Shown one piece after another: positions 23,925 to 36,500 of a stretch of 64,000 bases of DNA. The notes beneath the pieces are model-generated. The model was not told the DNA's origin. It did not search any database and worked only from the letters and a program-made list of their open reading frames with translations. The DNA comes from Muscardinus avellanarius (taxonomy: Eukaryota; Chordata; Mammalia; Rodentia; Gliridae), in assembly GCA_963383645.1 (NCBI GenBank), contig OY726571.1, positions 80,311,108 to 80,375,107 of the forward strand. The letters run 5' to 3'. Both the position numbers and the translations under genes were made by a program. Within the stretch, counting starts at the first letter, position 1, and the number at the start of each line of letters is the position of its first letter.

Positions 23925-24432
23925 TGTCTTAGTAAGACTCTTTAACAAACTAGATAGCTTATAAATAGGAGAAGTTTGTTTCTCAGCAGGGCATGGGGAC
24001 ACATGCCTGTAATCTCAGTACTTGGGAGGCTGAGACAGGAGGATCAGAGGTTCAAGGACAACCTCAGCAACTTAGTGAGATTCTCAGAAACTTAGTGAGA
24101 CACTGTTTCAAATAAAAAAATAAATAAATAAAGTAGGGCTAGGGGTATATCTCAGAGGTAGAATGACCCTGGGTTCAATTTTCAGTACTATACACACACA
24201 AAGATGTTTAAGGTGTCAGCAAATTCAGTGCCTGGTGAGGGCTACTTCTCTGATTCATAGATGGTGCCTTCTAGTTGTGTTCTTACATAATATGAGAACT
24301 TTGTTCTCTTCAGTCCTTATAAAGGCACTAATCCCTTTTATGAGGGCTCCAACCCATGATCAAATCACTTACCAAAGGCCCATCACCAAATACCACCACT
24401 CTGGGGCATAGGTTTCAACATGTAAATTTTGA
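23925..24432 (-). mobile_element. MaLR-type (MLT1/MST-like) solo LTR, reverse, interrupted by a SINE
   Basis: The outer parts ('gcttataaataggagaagtttgtttctca' and 'ggtgtcagcaaattcagtgcctggtgaggg' through 'tttcaacatgtaaatttt') match the reverse complement of an ancient ERVL-MaLR LTR. The SINE at 23984-24201 sits between them. No internal retroviral genes are present. Confidence 0.7.
23984..24201 (+). mobile_element. B1-dID SINE inserted in a MaLR LTR
   Basis: 'gcatggggacacatgcctgtaatctcag' starts the B1-like half. 'gggctaggggtatatctcagaggtagaatgacc' is the ID-like half, followed by 'cagtac' and a short CA-rich tail. Confidence 0.88.
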
Positions 24433-25829
24433 GAGAATGTTAACAATCTGTAGCAATAACTGTGTAAAGGTTATAGGAAGAAATAATGGCTTCAGTTTGT
24501 AATTCTGCTATACGATGCCCCAATGAAAGAACTAAAAATAAAACATAACCATCAATCAAGAGAAGAAATAATAATAATAAAACAGAGGTGTAGGGAAAGT
24601 GAATTAAACCCTCATCTTTCCTAGCAGGAAATCAATCATTATTATCTTAGCTAATAAATCAAGAAATGGCAAGCATATTATTTACAGTTATGGAAAAAGC
24701 CATTAGAAGAATTTCAATTGAGAAGTGTTAAGAGGTTGCCTCTGTGGGGCTGGGACAGGCCAAGGGGAAAGCAGATGATTTGCATAGTAAAAACCAAATT
24801 CTAGTCTCAGTTCCCGCTCCTGTGGCCCCAATATAGTCTTTGGCTGGTCCCTGTTGTTTTTGATACTCCAAGAAAGAAGATCTAAACATTAGGAAATCCT
24901 TAAAAGATTAGTCATAATTTAAGGTCCTAGAGGAAGCAATGTTTAATCTGTCTTGAAATAGGAGTGAAGTTAAGCTGAGTGATGCTGGCTCAACCAGAGA
25001 CTGCTTTGGGAGTTCTGTGTTGTTTTGACATTGAGAAGGAGAGGAGAAAGAGACCAAAGCCTTCAAGCCAGAGGCAGCAGCACAGGCGAACACCAGCCCA
25101 GAGTGAGGGAGGCACTTGAAAGATCTACAAGAAACCCGTTCTCCCTGGAGCCACCCTGAGCCTGGCACAGCTTCAGCGGAAAAGGACACCAAGCTGCAGC
25201 TGCCAAGGTGATGCCTTCTTGTGACCGCGTCAACAATGCCCTGGAGCTGTGCAGCAGGGTCGCTGGGGTGAATGTAAGGAATGCAGAGTCTCAGGTTTCC
25301 ACGAAATGCCAAGATTGGCCAAGAACTGAAGAGAGACCCGGAGCACAAGAACTCAGAGCAGCCACTGTAGGCCAGCGGCAGGCTGACCAGTGGGGATGCG
25401 AGGGGGCAGAGGAGTTTCATCTGCACCCAGCCCAGAGGTGGGGGTGGCCCGCTCCCAACCTGTCTCAACCCCATCACCACAGCAGAATCTAGTCCAAAGG
25501 AATTGCTTCTCTGGCCACTTTCTTTGCCCTCCGAGACATGGAAAATGTCAGCAAGAAGTGCTGGGGTTTTTATCTTTTTCTTTTCTTTCTTTCTTTTTTT
25601 TCAGAATGTGACCTCTAACAAATGTCACTTCTATATTTCGCCCCTGGGCCAATTTTCTATCTGCTGTAAAGCAAAAAGAATTGTGGGGGAGGTGTAGGGT
25701 TATCTAAATTCTTCCATTTTTTTTAGAGGCTATCTTCAAGAGTACTGCAGCAGGAAATGCAATTCAGAAATGAAACAATGCAGAGAAAATAATCCAGATA
25801 GCTGAGATATGTGGAGAGCCTTCTCTGTG

Positions 25830-26030
25830 CCAAGCAGAGTGGTAAATATCATTACGCATTTTGCAATTAATATAATTTATCCTTAAAAGAATTCAAAGGG
25901 TGATTCCTACAGTTTCCTTTATTTAACAGATAAGAAATCCTAGGCTCAGAGAAATAACTTGCCCAGGTTACTTTCCAAGGTCATCAAACCAGAAAGTGAT
26001 CTAACCAGCATTTAAACAATTAGTAGCTGA
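25830..26030 (-). mobile_element. MIR fragment, reverse orientation
   Basis: 'tttatttaacagataagaaatcctaggctcagag' and 'aacttgcccaggtta' match the reverse complement of the MIR core. Confidence 0.6.
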
Positions 26031-26191
26031 CTCAAAGACTTCCATTCCCGTAAACAGATTCTATTAGAAAAGATGAGAAAGTAGCAGCACCTTTTATAAT
26101 GTGCACCATATGTAACACATTCTTTATCATAGAGCTCTGTATTTTCACAGGATTCAAAAGAATGGGTAAAAAATAGAAAGAAAAAAAAAAG

Positions 26192-26233
<42 letters not shown>
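26192..26233. repeat. (TG)n microsatellite
   Basis: A perfect run of about 20 TG units preceded by an A-rich stretch. Confidence 0.95.
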
Positions 26234-26235
<2 letters not shown>

Positions 26236-27679
26236 TCACTGCATGGCTGTTCAGTCTAAACCACTGCAGATAACAAAAGTCAGACTCCGTTAAACTTGAG
26301 CTGTAGGCCAAGATTGGTCCAGACTGCCATGTTTGTTTTCCCAGAAACTTTATAAAGGCAAATCTGCTCCTCTGCAAACTTCTGGTAGGTGAATACCATA
26401 TTCTCGTCTTACTCATATTTCTTCCCGACACCTAACACAGCATTTCATTCACAGCAAAGGATCGATACGCACTTGCTGAGTTGAGGTCTCGGAGTTCAAG
26501 AAACTGCTGTACTTGTTTTTATCAACCAGAGCTCCTGACTACCTCCGCTAATCTCTGTAAGAGAAAAAAATCATGTCTCTCATATGCCTCTCACCTCTCC
26601 TAAAACCTACTGGCTGGGATTCCTGGGACGCATTAGTGCCCTGAGGCCCAGAGGAGGCTTGTGTACATCTACATATAAAGCACAGCTCCCCCTGACTGAG
26701 GGACACTGCGGAGTGCAGCGTTGCACACGCAGTCAGGTCTTGCTTCTCCACTCTGTAGACTGGCCACAGCATCGCAACTCTGCCTCGGCGTCCTCTCCCA
26801 TCAAGGATCAGAGCAGCCTGGAGGCGTGGAAGCTGTTGCTGAGGACTGAATGAATAGCACATCTCAAGCACGTGGGCCAATGACTTACACAGACAAGTGC
26901 TAGTTGTTACTCGTTACTTCAAGCGTACCTGTGCCCAGTGCCAATAGAGGCGTAAGACCCCCACTTGCCTGTGCACACATTTGCTCTCACCCCTCCAGTC
27001 ACCCCGACTGTCGAGCCTGAAGTGATTTGGGACTCGCCAGACAGGGCTCTGACCTTTTCAACATCAAGTTTAATTAAGGCTGGTGAGGAGCTCAAGTGTG
27101 ATGTTTCCTGTCTTTCCATGTAGTTCAGTGGGCAAGATTTATTAACTCATTAAAATGTCTGGTTAGTTATTTGCAGCTACTCAGAATGACTGTGACCTCC
27201 AGCCAGCTACTTCTCCCCAGAAAAGACCCAGAATAGACTCTGGCTTCGTTGACTTCCTAGACTGGCACCTGCGTCACCAGATCGCATTGCACCAAATGAG
27301 AATAAAAAGTATAAACAAGGGTTGGTGGAGACTCACCTGCCTCTGGTGATTTGCAGGAGGCTATTGACGCACCGCAGGTGCCACAGGCCAGCCTAGCACC
27401 ACTTCTTCTTCCTGTGGGGTTGAGCTGGATATGGGTGCTGGGCAAACTGGCTCCAAGGGGCCAAGTCTTTGCGATGTATTGACTGTCCTTGCTTCCTACA
27501 GATACACTGCAAGACCCCTGGGCCTCATGTTCAGTCACCTCACTTTCCATTTGCCCATCAAAGTTTCCATTCCTAAAACAGAACCTTACTTGTTTCTCCC
27601 TAACCCTTTATTCGAGTACCAAATGTACAGTCTCCTCTGAAAAGCCTCAATTTTTCCTTTCTTTATTCTTTCTTTCTTT

Positions 27680-27872
27680 ACTTACTTACTTATTGTACTA
27701 GGGATTGAGCCCAAGTGCACTCTACCTTTAAGCTACGTTCCCAGCCCTTTTTATTTTTTATTTTGAAGCAAGGTCTCGCTGGGTGGCTGAGGCTAGCCTT
27801 GAATCTGTGATCCTCTTGTCTCTACCTCTCAAGTCCTGGGATTAGAGAAATGTGCCATCATACCTGACGAGG
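27680..27872 (-). mobile_element. B1-dID SINE, reverse orientation
   Basis: 'tgtactagggattgagccca', 'ctacctttaagctacgttcccagcc' and 'ctctcaagtcctgggattag' mark the reversed element. It is moderately diverged. Confidence 0.85.
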
Positions 27873-28885
27873 CTTGGCCTGTTTATTTGGGGTGGGGGTA
27901 GTGTTGTTGTTTTTGTTTTAAAAGAACAGAAGTTCCTTTCAATGTACGCTCCCTAAATTTCCTTCTCATTTTCACCCTAAGTGTGCTTAACCCTAATGGG
28001 CAATAACAAATTCACTTCCATATTTTGGTCTGTGTGTGCAGGGTCTCCATTATTTCAAGTGTTTTCTGGGTAGATTAGAAGCAGTGGGACATAGTTTGTT
28101 AATAATGTGAACCAAGAAGTGGTGAATGCTAACTCTTCCATTTACCAGCTTTGTGAGATATAGAGTGATAATTAAATTGTCACACATGGAGTAATCATTA
28201 AGTAGCGGTACTATTACCACTTCCATTTCATTCAAGAATTTTAAAATGTCCATGGTTTAAAAGAATGTCTACCAAATAGTTAAAGAATTGCAGGAGTCCT
28301 GCCATTTTGTTCTTGCAATAGTTTGCCATTCTTGCAGCTATTGCTGATGATGATATTGTTACAAGCTCCGGGATACAGGGAGTCTGTCAGTCTCTCATAG
28401 TGCCAAGCAAAAACTGATGTTTCATTGAGTTCTTTTGATAATGGCTAATGATAAGAATAAGAATGAGGAGAGAAATGCAAAATAAGATCTAGATTTAATA
28501 AATTCAGGTAGGCAAAAAAAAATGATTTCCCTAGCAACCAAATTCCTAAGCACATTCCCACCATCATCTCAAGCTTCCTATTTATTAAGACAATTTCCTG
28601 CTTGCCAATAGTGAACACTAAACAGGAAATTAGCTGGAGGATGTTGGTCTCCAGCCAAAGAGAGAGAAGCAATTTCCATGGCGAGTAACCGGACACTCTT
28701 CCTGGGAAAATCTTTGGAAATTGGATTATAATGAACATGGACTTTGAAATCATCTCAACGGACGTTAAAGTCTGACTCCTAGGGATGCAGAACAAGGTGA
28801 CAGCTTCATCATCTGAGTGACCCAAATCCTCACCACAATTGTGTTGTATTTCATGATGGAGACCATCTGTCAAAAATGCAAAGAT

Positions 28886-29570
28886 CACAAATTAATACAG
28901 CTGCCATGGAGATCAGTGAGGAAATTCCTCTGAAAATTGGGAATGGAGTCACCATATGATTCAGCTATACCACTCCTGGGTATCTTTCCAAAGGGACTAG
29001 AATAAGAATATCATAGTAATATGTGCATAACCATGTTTCTAGCAGCACAATTCACAATCGCCTAATTATGGAACCAAGCTAGGTGTCCAACAGACGAATG
29101 GATTATAAAACTATGGGATAGACACACAATGGAATGCCACTCAGCAATAAAGAACAAAATAATGTCATTTGCAGGGAAATAGATGGGCCTGGAGAACATT
29201 GTATTAAGTGAGATTCACCAGTCACAGAAAGTGAAGGGTCATATGTTTTCTCTCATATACAGAAGCCAGGGAGAAATTGGGATACCAAAGGGACTTCAGA
29301 TAAGAGAGGAGAAACTCTAGGGGAGCCAGGAGGTGGTCTAGGGGAAAGGGAGGGTTGGGGAGAGGGAAGATCAATAAAGGATCATTTCCATTGACAGTGT
29401 AGACATCCATGAGAATGCCAATGTCAGTCTCACTACCCTGTATGGGGAAGAGGGGAGTGGGGAGGGAGCCAGGAAAAGCCCTCCAAGTGCCTTGTGCATA
29501 TATGTCAATATCACCATGAACTACATTATGACATGAAATTATAATGCACCAATAAGAGTATAAAAAAGAG
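28886..29570 (+). mobile_element. 5'-truncated LINE-1 with target-site duplication
   Basis: The body is the LINE-1 3' region: 'accactcctgggtatctttcc', 'gcagcacaattcacaat', 'aggtgtccaacagacgaatgg', 'acaatggaatgccactcagc'. A G-rich 3' UTR and 'ataatgcaccaataagag' plus an A-rich end follow. The 12-mer AAATGCAAAGAT flanks it at 28874-28885 and 29571-29582, a clear target-site duplication. Truncated copies like this are inactive. Confidence 0.88.
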
Positions 29571-30911
29571 AAATGCAAAGATTATGGGGCTATGTGAAAG
29601 GTGGTGCCTCCGGGTCCCCCTTGTTGTATTGGGGTTTCGTAATATAGTAGTTAAAGGTGGAATCTAAACAGGCTCTGGCTGACTCTGGCATCTGGGGCTG
29701 TGGTGTCCCACATGGCAGAAAGCCAGCAGATCTTCATCAGTGACAGAAATGACAACTCATACGTAACGGGATGCTCAAACAGGTTGAGCTGCCCACCAGC
29801 CCTTCTCAGGAAGCCTAACACTGACCTCTTCAGGGAGAACCACATTTGCATGGCAGGACCTCCCCAAGACACGTCTCACACCATCTGTGGCTAGCCCACA
29901 TGGCTGCCTGGGTGGGGATTAACAATCATTAAGGTTCTGAGGCAGTCCTGAAGACACACTCCCAAAACATAACATGTACACATCTGGTGTTCAGTGTCAT
30001 GAAGTTTACCAAAACCAATGTCCCTCCTGCATACACTCTCATTCTTATCTCCTCTTTATTTGGAACTTCATAAAAATTAAACAGCTTTTTAGAGCAGATC
30101 CATGAACCTCACAGGCCCAAGGTAACATGCGTACAGCAAGACTGAAAATAGAGATTTGGGGGAGTGTTTTTTGACAATAATGGAGAAAAAGAAGCAGGAG
30201 ATCTGTTTAGAAACCCTAAAGCCTGGGGCCTTGATAAGCTAACACAAATGTCAAGATTAGAACTACAGCCTTATAGCCATGCAGTACAGGGAGGTGTAAA
30301 AGAAAATGAGATATTTTCCCCAACATGGGAACCCTCAAACGACAAATGGTTCATGAATGGGGAATTAGGAAGAAGTCTGATCACAGACTCCTCTAAATTG
30401 CAAGAAAACAAGACCTCTTGCTATCCATCTTAACTTCTTGGCAGGAAAATCATCTATGTAAAATCAAAATCCAATCCTGCAGTGTGCAAATCTCAAATGT
30501 ACACTACTCCAGAAAGGTAGGACTCCTACATTAAAAGAATGTACATGTAAGTTGATCTAAAGAACCATATAAAGAATTAATAGTATCTACCTTATCCAGC
30601 AATATATTTTTTCTCATTTGATCCAACATCCTTGGGTCCACTCTAATCATTCCATCTGAAGTTGGGGTTCCAGCTCTCTCCTAATATTGCCAGAGAGGAC
30701 TTGCCTAGGCTGAGAACTCAGCCACTCCTATTAAATCCCTATTAAATCTGGTTTTCAATTCTGCCTTTAAATAGAGAGGAAAAGGATTCTTTTAAATGCC
30801 ACTCACGAGGCCCACTGAATTTCACACTTAGCTCTAAAATGCTGCTTACTAAATTTCATTCTGTCATCGATTCTCTTCAATTCTTATTTTTTTAATTTTT
30901 TATTTTACTTC

Positions 30912-31115
30912 ATCTCAATGTGGTACTGGGGATTGAGCTCAGAGGCGTCCTAACTCTGAGCTCCATCCCCAGCCATCTTTAAATTCTTTGAGACAGGGTC
31001 TGGCTAAGTTGCCAAGGGTCTTACTAAGTTGCTGAGGCTGGCCTTGAATCTGTGATCATCCTGTCTTAGCCTCCTAAGTACTGGGACTATGGGTTTGTGC
31101 CACCATGCTTAGCTT
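30912..31115 (-). mobile_element. B1-dID SINE, reverse orientation
   Basis: 'tggtactggggattgagctcagaggcgtcc', 'tttgagacagggtctggc' and 'gcctcctaagtactgggactatggg' follow the reversed order. Confidence 0.88.
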
Positions 31116-31899
31116 CTCTTGAATTCTTAAAGTGCCATTAGCAAGAGCAAGTTAATTCCATAGTCTGCCTTAGTATTAGGACTTCTTCACATACCTCCAA
31201 GTTCCAGTCACTGCATGGGCTGACACACTTCTTTCTACCTAGAGCTCAATCGCAGTTAATCACAAGTGAAAACCAGCAGTCACACCACTACCACATGCTC
31301 AAGACTGTCTAACTCCACGTCCCCTCAAGGATGGGGTGCCCACTGCTGCATGGTCAGCAAGACAGCCACCTCCAGAATCCAGTCCTAAAGATCTACGCCC
31401 AAATCTCCTGCTAGTCTAGTACTCCTCTTCTGAGTTGGGTCCCCAAGCTGTAGCACCTGGGATGGAGATTCTTTCATAATTTATGGAGGGAGGGAGCTCA
31501 AGAGAAGTAGGAAGAGAGAGCAGAGGGGAAAGTAAAACAAGGATATGGCCCAGTTGGCTCCAGCCTGACCCCATGGGGAAAGGCACCACAAACATGGCCC
31601 TTTCTGGAGGCAAGGGCTGCCATTTCCACCTACCATACCAGTCCACTATTAACTTCAAGCCAGTAATGCCAGAGTGCCTTCTGATCAGGGCAGCCTCAGT
31701 CTTGAGCAAGTTAGCACTCTCCGCTGTTGGTGGGAAAGCACATCCATCAGGGGAAATGAGACCTGGAGGGACACCAGCACATTCCCTGGGCACCCACGCC
31801 CTTGGGGGAAGGAAGAAACAAAATCACAACTGTTCACATTCAAATAACAATAACACTAGTTTATATCAAAACTTGTAATACACACTGGCAAATTTAAAG

Positions 31900-33430
31900 C
31901 CTCAAAAGCATATGTTAGAAACGAGGAATGCCAAAATGTAATTAGCAAGGCATTCCACTTAAGGAGTTAAAGAAAACACATATAAACAGAAAGAAACATT
32001 AGTGATAAGAGAAAGATAATTGAACAGAAAAACAGTACAGAGGATCAAAATCATTTAAATATTAATAAAAATATCTGGAAATACCAAACAAAAAACAGAT
32101 ATAAATAATATTAGAAATGCAAACAGAGAACATATGACATTTAGGCAAGGGTCTTTAAAATTTCTAAAAGAATGTTATAAACATCTCTTGGCAACTAAAT
32201 TAGAAAGTATGAAAGAAATTAACAATTTTTAGGTAAATATAAATTGTCAATTTGACTCGATAAATGTAAAACCTGAACAGCCATATAACCAGTAATGAAA
32301 ATAAATAATTAAAAAGAATTACAATAACAGGCTGAGCCACTTTTACAAGTAATCAGTCTGAAGAAAATTGTGATCCAGATATAGACATTTTAGTGAGCAG
32401 TAAATAAGAGAAAGCTTTCCCCCTCTATTTTTTTTTCTTTTTTTTAGTGGTGGTGGTACTGGGGGTGGAACCCAGGGGCTTTCTACCTCCAGGCCATACT
32501 CCCAGACCTATTTTATATTTTTTACTTGGAAACAGGGTCTCACTAAGTTGCTAAGAGTCTCACTAAGTAGCTGAGGCTGTGTGATCCTCCTGTCTCAGCC
32601 TCCAAGCACGGGGATTACAAGCGTGCACCACCACGCCCGGCTTCCCCCTCATTTCTGAAGCTCATACAGCCCTACTACTATAATCAGAAAAATAATGTAT
32701 AAATAGCAAATGCAAAAGTTTTAATTATTATCAAGTCAAATTGAGCAACATATAAAAATATATGTCTATATCATCAATTTCTCCGTTTCCTAAGATGTAA
32801 GGATAACTTAACATTTGGAGAAGATAACACAATTCACAACCCTTAGAAAACTGAAGCGAGAAAAATAATAAGAACCTTAATAAATGCACAGTTTCATGAA
32901 ATTTCACCCATAGTTCATCCTTTGCAGGTTTTCAAATAAAATTAGAAAACGAGAAGTAAAAGAGAAATTGAACTTGATGCAAAATACCTACCCGAAACAT
33001 AAGCAAACATCACACGTAATGTTAAATATTTTAAGCATTCCCTTCATATCAAAGGAAATAACAAAAATATCTGCCGGCTCTGCTTCCATTTCATGCATAC
33101 TAGAACTTATTATTTTAGTAAGACAAGAAAAAAAATGACTTTAAGAATTAGAACAAAAGTGAATATATTTTGAAGATAATATTATAATCTCATTAACATC
33201 ATACAGAGACCACAAGCCTCCTTTAATAAAGGAGTTCAACAAGATGCCAAATACAAGATCAAGACAAAAATCAACAATGTCCTTAGGTGTCATTAATAAG
33301 TAATTGGGAAACATTTCTAAACTACTTCATTCATAAGTCTTAGAATGCTAAAATATCTAAGACTAAAAAGAGGTACAGGACCTTTACAATAAAATTACAA
33401 AAATTTTAGAAGGATTTTTTTAAAACGTTA
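31900..33430 (+). mobile_element. Decayed LINE-1 ORF2 remnants
   Basis: Several phrases match LINE-1 ORF2 sequence in order: 'tgaaatttcacccatagttc', 'catcacacgtaatgttaaat', 'ggagttcaacaagatgccaaatac' and 'acaatgtccttaggtgtc'. All frames are broken. A younger SINE interrupts it at 32430-32642. No functional reverse transcriptase is present. Confidence 0.5.
32430..32642 (-). mobile_element. B1-dID SINE, reverse orientation, well preserved
   Basis: A T-rich tail, 'ggtggtggtactgggggtgg', 'ctttctacctccaggccatac' and a nearly intact B1-like half ending 'caccaccacgcccggc'. Confidence 0.92.
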
Positions 33431-33433
33431 AGT

Positions 33434-33606
33434 AGACCCCGCGCTCGGGAGGCGGAGACAGGAGGATCGCGCAGGTTTGAAGCCAACCACGCTGGCATAA
33501 GAGACCCTGTTTCAAAAATATATTTTAAAAAATAGGTCTGGGAGTGTATCCCGGAGGTAGAAGGGCTTCCAGGAACCCCAGTACCACCAAAAAAACAAAA
33601 ACAAAA
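33434..33606 (+). mobile_element. B1-dID SINE, truncated at the 5' end
   Basis: It starts within the B1-like half ('gcgctcgggaggcggagacaggagg'), continues with 'aggtctgggagtgtatcccggaggtag' and ends 'cagtaccacc' plus A-rich tail. It forms an inverted pair with the next element. Confidence 0.88.
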
Positions 33607-33639
33607 ACGTTAAGTAGATGTCTTAATTTTATAGATAGA

Positions 33640-33824
33640 AAGGGTGGAACTCAGGGGCTTTTCTACCTCTGGGCTATACTCTCAGATCTATTTTATACTT
33701 TATTTGGAAACAGGGTCTCACTAAGTTTCAGAGGGCCTAAGTAGCTGAGGCTGGTTTCAAACCTCTGCGATTTTCCTGTCTCCCAAGCACTGGGATTTAA
33801 AAGTGTGTGCCACCACGCCCGGCA
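33640..33824 (-). mobile_element. B1-dID SINE, reverse orientation
   Basis: 'gggtggaactcaggggcttt', 'ctacctctgggctatactctcag' and 'caccacgcccggc' mark it. It lies only about 35 bp from the + strand copy to its left. Confidence 0.88.
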
Positions 33825-33879
33825 GGAAATTTTAATATTGTAAAAATCTAAAGAGTTCTAATCAAAATTTTAACAGGGT

Positions 33880-34550
33880 TCTTCGCAGAACTTGACAAGC
33901 TAACCTTATGTTGAAGAGCCAAGATACTTTTGTTAAATAGAGATATCCACTCACCCAGACATTTGTTACTGTAAAGCTACTATAACTTGAAAGTGAAGCT
34001 TTGACACGGGGAGCTCAATAAAACCAAATGGAAACAGACCATCAGGCCTGTTAAACCATGAATAAACACTCTTCTACCTGCCACTTGTCAGAACAGCATT
34101 TCCTTCATACATGAGCATGAGGACTTAATAAGCCATTGGGAGGAGACACAGGCACCTGTAGACTTCACCTGCCCTTACCCCAAGGGATCATATCTGAAAG
34201 TTACAAGAAAGGACTCCAACATGATGTACCGCATACACTTTTGTATTGCACGTGGTCATAAGTATTCTTTGCATAATTGCTAATGTTTTCTAAGGATGTT
34301 ATTAAAGAAGAGATGACGCCAACCTCCCAGGAGCTCCAATGAGACAGGTTTCTCATGGTGTCCCAGTACTGCCCACCATGTGAGTATAAAAGAAAAGAAC
34401 CACAAGGCAGAGAGGCAGAGGACAGACCGTGTCTGAGAACCCCAGGAGTCCTTCTCTGGATCCTCTTCCCATTGCCCGAAACTCTAACACCCTTCCAAAG
34501 AAGGAAGCTCATCCATAGAAAACTAAGAAACCACTGTGGATGAGTAATCA
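33880..34550 (-). other. Unassigned block, possible LTR-like sequence
   Basis: No SINE or LINE-1 motif is visible. A TATA-box-like 'gtataaaag' at about 34383-34391 on the + strand and a 116-codon open frame on the - strand (34551-34201) are the only features. The frame has no recognisable homology. It could be an old LTR; I cannot decide. Confidence 0.2.
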
Positions 34551-34689
34551 TAAAAATTTGACTTTATCTGAAGGTATATTAATATTCCAACTAGAAATCC
34601 TAAAAATTAACAACAATAAAGGCAAACAATACCATTTAGAGATAGGTAAAAGACTAACATAAGTAATGAATCTCCACAGATAACCAATC

Positions 34690-35000
34690 TTAGTTGACTG
34701 TTGGATGGAAACTCTTGTTTCTCTGGTTCTGGTGTGTGTTACCTATTTCTTCTTTGTAGTTAATCTCTTTGAGTATTTTCTCTAGTGCTGGTTTTGAAGA
34801 CAAAAATTCCTTCAGTTTCTGTTTGTCATGGAAGCTTCTTATTTCTCCATCTAATTTGATAGAAAGTTTTGCTGGGTAGGAAATTTTGGGCTGGAAGTTG
34901 TTTTCTTTCAGAGTTTGGAATATGTTACTCCAAGCCCTTCTGGCTCTCATGACTTGATTTGGGAAGTCTGGAGTGATTCTAGGATAGAGTTTTTTTCTGA
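34690..35000 (-). mobile_element. LINE-1 ORF1 C-terminal fragment, reverse orientation
   Basis: Read on the - strand, 34950-34690 is open and encodes a piece resembling the C-terminal RNA-binding domain of LINE-1 ORF1p. The recognisable order is RARRAWSNIFQTLKE, then PAKLSIKLDGEIRSFHDKQ, then SSKPALEKILKEI. It lacks the coiled coil, and no ORF2 is attached. It is a dead fragment. Confidence 0.75.
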
Positions 35001-35204
35001 AAAATAAATATATAAATATATGATAGTTTCACCTAAAAAAATAGAAAACAAATATTCTCTGGTAAGAAAGTAAAAAGAAATATTGAAATGTTATCTTTAA
35101 GTCATCAAAAGCTTGGTATCAGACAAATGAAACTGTTATGTGAGATTATCATTTTTAATTTTGGATAAATTGCTATAATACTAGATGTCAACCACTAAGC
35201 CAAG

Positions 35205-35345
35205 CATGGGAGGGAGGGATGGGGAGAGAATGGGGTGGGGATCGGGTGGGGGCTGACTGGGCGATGTGTGCATGTATGTCTACAAAAGTTTGTATCCCAC
35301 TATGATGTATGAATACAGTGCACCAATTTAAAAAAATAAAAAAAA
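35205..35345 (+). mobile_element. LINE-1 3' UTR end with a G-rich tract
   Basis: A G-rich purine tract (about 35209-35251) is followed by 'gtatcccactatgatgtatg' and 'gtgcaccaatt' with an A-rich tail. The same end occurs at 22.65-22.73 kb. Confidence 0.65.
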
Positions 35346-35540
35346 CATATACAGATATAAAAAAATTTGACTTTATCTTGAGTGTAACCAAATGAAAGAG
35401 AATAAAGAGACTGAAAAAGTAAGGAGTGTGCTGAAAAGCACTTCAGAATAGTTATCTTCTCATAAACTCACTGACACCACCACCAATTCTCACTTACATC
35501 ATTTAGGGCCTGGAGAGGAAAAGGGATTTGTAGTTGTCTG

Positions 35541-35885
35541 CTCCATTTACCATTTAAAAAATGCCACAGACTGGGGTGGGTTAAACAACAGAGATATATT
35601 CTCACGGTTCTGGAGACTGGAAGTCCAGGGTCAGAGTGCCAGCAGGTTTGGGGTCTGGGAAGGCCTCTCTCCTCTTGGTCTCCTCACAAGATGGACAGAG
35701 GCAAAGCTCTGGTATGTCTCCCTCTTTTTATAAGAACAATAACAGTCTTATTGGATTGGTCCCATCTTAGGGCCTTGTGTAACATTTTTATTTACTTCCC
35801 CAAAGTCTGTATCTCCAAAATAGTCACGTGGGGGGGGGGGTCAACATACGTATTTAAGGAAGAGGGCACAATTCAGTTCCTGATT
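35541..35885 (-). mobile_element. MaLR-type solo LTR, reverse orientation
   Basis: 'ccacagactggggtgggttaaacaacag', 'gttctggagactggaagtcc', 'ggccttgtgtaac' and 'gggcacaattcagttcc' match the reverse complement of an ERVL-MaLR LTR in order. There are no internal genes. Confidence 0.65.
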
Positions 35886-35999
35886 GGATTTTACTCCAAT
35901 CTTGAGCCAAGAATTTCCTAAAACACATGGAAACTTGGTACCGGCCTAGAATGACATCACAAATCAATGGGGGAAAGACTATTTTCAGTAAATAGCAGT

Positions 36000-36500
36000 A
36001 AGACAATTCGTCACTCATTTTAAAAAATAAATTTAAATTGAATCCATAACCACAGCGCACACAAAAATATAGTCCTGCTTGAAGAAGCCCTAAGTGTGGA
36101 AAACAAAACTTGAAAAAAATAGAAATAATTATAACATATAATTGACTTCAGAGTTCAGTCAGACTTCTTAAATATAATCCATACAGAAAATTTTAATATA
36201 TTTGACTATACTAATATTAAAGACGTCTAGGCTGATATCAATTTTAGAAAAGCAAAAGAAAAGCAAATAATAATGGTAAACCATAAAACTGGCAAGTATT
36301 TGCAAAGCACTTAATCAGCAAAGGTTATGCAGAATACATAATGTTCTTTCCAAGCAATAACAAAAAGTACACACGGTAGAGAAAAACAGATAAACATATG
36401 AATTAACAAAGAGGAAGCATAATGGCCAATGAACAATATTAGGAGTGCACCTATTAGTGAACATGGAATAAACATTTCTCAAGCATCAGATAAATAAACC
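36000..36500 (+). other. A-rich stretch, possible LINE-1 ORF2/3' remnant
   Basis: The + strand is A-rich, and phrases such as 'aataatggtaaaccataaaactgg' and 'acatatgaattaacaaagagg' resemble decayed LINE-1. Assignment is weak. Confidence 0.25.

Noticed and set aside
24908..25480. 190-codon open frame on the - strand between the two genes
   Set aside because: No homology recognised and no supporting promoter or exon structure. Length alone is not decisive in a GC-richer patch.
29222..29578. 118-codon open frame on the - strand
   Set aside because: It is the antisense of a truncated LINE-1 3' end.
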